A stretch of DNA of 64,000 nucleotides, from NCBI GenBank assembly GCA_905182985.1, contig CAJJDN010000176.1:140957-204956 (forward strand), written 5' to 3'. Shown here in pieces: positions 61,701-64,000 of this stretch. Position numbers and translations under genes: made by a program. The stretch's first letter is position 1, and each line of letters begins with the position of its first letter. The stretch is from Paramecium sonneborni (lineage: Eukaryota; Ciliophora; Oligohymenophorea; Peniculida; Parameciidae). Below the pieces are notes generated by a model. The model was not told the DNA's origin and searched no databases. It saw only the letters and a list, made by a program, of their open reading frames with translations.

Positions 61701-64000
61701 TGAAAACTCATTAGCTTTGGCTATTTGTGACAAAGATATAGGTAATAGAGCATGTATTTGGAAAGGAAAATGCTATAAGAAATAATGTGTCTTAGCTTCA
61801 TCTGCTACAACTACTCATGCTGATTGTTAAATCTATCATTCTTCTTGTACTTTGAATAATTCAGGTAGTGGATGTGTTCCACTTCCACTAAAATGCGAAG
61901 CTATAACTAATGAAGCTGCTTGCTATATAAAATCTAATGGTTCAGCATGTGGATGGAACGGAACTTAATGTATTGATAAAGCTTGTTCAACTGCCTCAAA
62001 AACATTCACAACCACTTCATAATGTCAAGGACACATATCTTCTTGTGTTGCGAATAATCCTGCTACTGTTAATGGATCTTTGACTATTTAAGGATGTTAA
62101 GATTTACCAACAACATGTACAGCTAGAAAATCTTCTGAAAATTGTGAAATCACAAGAACTGGATTCCCGACTTGTCTATGGGTCTCATCCTCTACATCAT
62201 GCGTTGAAAAGTCTTGTACAACAGCTAGTACTGTTGGAACTACTGGTGCATTATCAGCAGGAGGATTTACTTTTTCTGCTTGTCAAAGTTATCTCAGTAA
62301 TAATGCTTGTATTTCTAACAATACTGCTGATGGATGCATGGCAAAGCCATCTAGTTGTTCATCATTAGTTTCATCTAATTGTCAACTAGGATCTAAAGCA
62401 AGTGGAGATTGCTATTGGAATGGCAGCAGCTGTGTTGATAGAACTTGTGCAGCCATTACTTATACTACGCACACCAATTGTTTTTCCACATTTAATCAAT
62501 GTACAGTAAATAATGGAGGCACTGCTTGTTAACCATTAGCCACTGCTTGCACATCTTACACAACTTAAGAGAATTGCAAATTTACAATAACTAATAAGAA
62601 TTGTGTTTGGACTGGATTAGCTTGTAGAAATGCCACTTGTGCAGATGCTCCTGATACTACTTCTTATAATACTGATCCCAAATGCAAAGCTTATCCAACA
62701 CCAAGCGAAACTTGTACAGTTGTCTACAAGGTTGGAGCTTAAGGATGTGTACCAAAATCGTCAAATTGTTCAGATTATATGACATAAGCTTAATGCCATA
62801 AAACTATCACAAATTTAACAGCTATTGATGATTGTAAGTGGATTGTTGATAGATGTTATGCATTATCCTCTTTTGCTACCGGAGCTTGCACAACATTCAA
62901 GGGTACTTAAACAATGTGCCAAGGCTATAGAGCAGGATGTACAAACACTGGCAGCGCAGCCTCCTCAGCGTCTTGCACTTTAGATTGTACATTAAAAATA
63001 GGATCAGGTTTGACATTTTCAGATTGTTAAGCATTAGATTCTACTTGTTCAGTCAAAAAAGATGGCACAGGTTGTATTGCTATCTAATCTACTTGTGCTG
63101 GATATGGAACAACAACAGCTAATTGTTTCAGGTCAAGCGCAAGTGGAAGTGCTGGATATTGCGCAGTAAATGGTGTTAATTGCCAAGCAGTGACAGCAGC
63201 CTCTGAATGTGTGTTAGTGACTGGATTAACAGGTTTGGATCATTCTAAGTGTTAACTATATCACACATCTTGTACATCCTTAAAAGATGGCACTGGATGT
63301 TAAGAATTTAAGACTACCTGTTCAGGTTATGGAAGCTCAACCAATTGTGCTACATCTGGATAAGGCAAATGCTTTTATAATGGTTCTGAATGCTTGCGTT
63401 TTTCTAATTGTGCTTCAATTACAGGAACAGCATTAACCAATGATATTTGTGATAATTATGATGCTGATTGTGTGGCAAATGCTAATGGTACTGCATGTTA
63501 GGAAAAGTTGGCAACTTGTAATCTTTATTTAACTCAGAACTCTTGTACTACTTCATCAGCTTCAGCACCAGCTGATAAATGTGCTTGGAGTGGATCAGCT
63601 TGCGTTGCAGTTACAACTGTTGCTACAGAGTGTGCCTATGTTACTGGTACTGGATTGACAGATGCAAATTGTGCAGCATATAATGCTGGTTGCACAGCAA
63701 ATAGAGCTGGAACAGCATGTTAAAAGAAAGAAGCTACTTGTGCTGCATACTTAGCCGTATAAGCAAACTGTTCAACATCATCAGCTTCAGCACCAGCTGA
63801 TAAATGTGCATGGAGTGGATCAGCTTGCGTTGCAGTTACAACTGTTGCTACAGAGTGTGCCTATGTTACTGGTACTGGATTGACAGATGCAGGTTGTGCA
63901 GCATATAATGCTGGTTGTACAGCAAATAGAGCTGGAACAGCATGTTAAAAGAAAGAAGCTACTTGTGCTGCATACTTAGCAGTATAAGCAAACTGTTCAA
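58722..64000 (+). CDS. Paramecium surface antigen (immobilisation antigen, PSA-domain protein), runs off window
   Basis: Starts MNNKFIILSLFIALVASQTY (signal peptide) and continues without TGA as tandem cysteine-rich PSA modules: repeated patterns such as CAWVESKC, CYWTGTACVDKTCANAP, SGGGCVANGACS and CIWDTTCKEKTC, with regular 8-Cys spacing and Thr/Ala/Gly-rich linkers. From about 63511 an internal 75-residue tandem repeat begins, as in the central part of known antigens. Base composition is GC-richer than its surroundings. The frame shifts by one at the N (61619); removing one copy of the 1479-base duplication restores one continuous frame. Established role: GPI-anchored coat on cilia and cell body. 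The C-terminus and anchor lie beyond the window. Confidence 0.93.
60140..61618. repeat. Direct duplication copy 1 (1479 bases) in the surface antigen gene
   Basis: Matches 61620-63098 at an offset of 1480 (not a multiple of three). It ends at the single N, 61619. Confidence 0.92.
61620..63098. repeat. Direct duplication copy 2 (1479 bases)
   Basis: Starts right after the N at 61619 and repeats 60140-61618, then continues into unique sequence at 63099. Confidence 0.92.
63511..64000 (+). repeat. Tandem 225-base (75-residue) repeats inside the surface antigen gene
   Basis: Units start at about 63511, 63736 and 63961 with period 225, in frame. Units 1 and 2 are nearly identical over TSSASAPADKCAWSGSACVA and the following ECAYVTGTGLTDA; unit 1 differs in its first 40 bases. 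The array leaves the window. Confidence 0.92.

Noticed and set aside
1..64000. CRISPR arrays, bacterial operons, ribosome binding sites, tRNA or rRNA genes
   Set aside because: No spaced direct repeats, no Shine-Dalgarno pattern and no RNA-gene fold noticed; the genetic code and introns are those of a ciliate nucleus. A tRNAscan run would be decisive for tRNAs.

Overview
ORGANISM. The window looks like macronuclear DNA of a ciliate of the Paramecium type. It is very AT-rich and gene-dense. Conserved reading frames run through many TAA and TAG codons (read as Gln), and only TGA ends genes. The introns that close conserved frames are tiny (about 20-31 bases) and begin GT. Intergenic gaps fall as low as 28 bases. 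All coordinates come from hand reading, and many models were confirmed by exon sums divisible by three. LAYOUT. 1-13.3 kb: a partial unknown gene, a cathepsin B-type protease, a WD40 protein, a jouberin/AHI1 homologue with an FG-rich tail, and a protein of about 1970 residues with IQ-like motifs. 14-22.2 kb (minus strand): an RRP9/U3-55K homologue, a small SANT/Myb protein, an unidentified multi-pass membrane protein and a three-repeat MYB factor. 22.5-31.4 kb: a PX-domain protein; a DHHC acyltransferase head-to-head with an MGC-starting EF-hand protein; two unknown genes; a small ubiquitin-like protein ending GGRK; and a HEN1 small-RNA methyltransferase. 31.6-44 kb: an H-type-lectin-like secreted protein, a PACRG-like protein, an HP1-like chromodomain protein, a divergent cyclic-nucleotide-gated-channel-like protein, a frameshifted Alba gene, a pseudokinase with a KA1-like tail, an 11-repeat MORN protein and an OPA3 homologue. 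45.3-50.8 kb: one cysteine-rich membrane protein of 1817 residues. 51-58.7 kb: sparse, with small or decayed genes and a PIN-like (PILS) transporter. 58.7 kb to the end: a Paramecium surface-antigen (immobilisation antigen) gene that runs off the window. THEMES. Ciliary or basal-body genes (AHI1, PACRGL, possibly the IQ and MORN proteins) and small-RNA/heterochromatin genes (HEN1, HP1-like) sit among housekeeping genes. Both groups matter for ciliate cilia and for RNA-guided genome rearrangement. ASSEMBLY. Three direct duplications of 1163, 1118 and 1479 bases each flank a single N (16732, 23777, 61619). Removing one copy restores a clean gene each time, so these are best read as unmerged contig overlaps, not biology. 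SPLICING. About one third of the introns I resolved end in AAG, not TAG, which is unusual for Paramecium as I know it.
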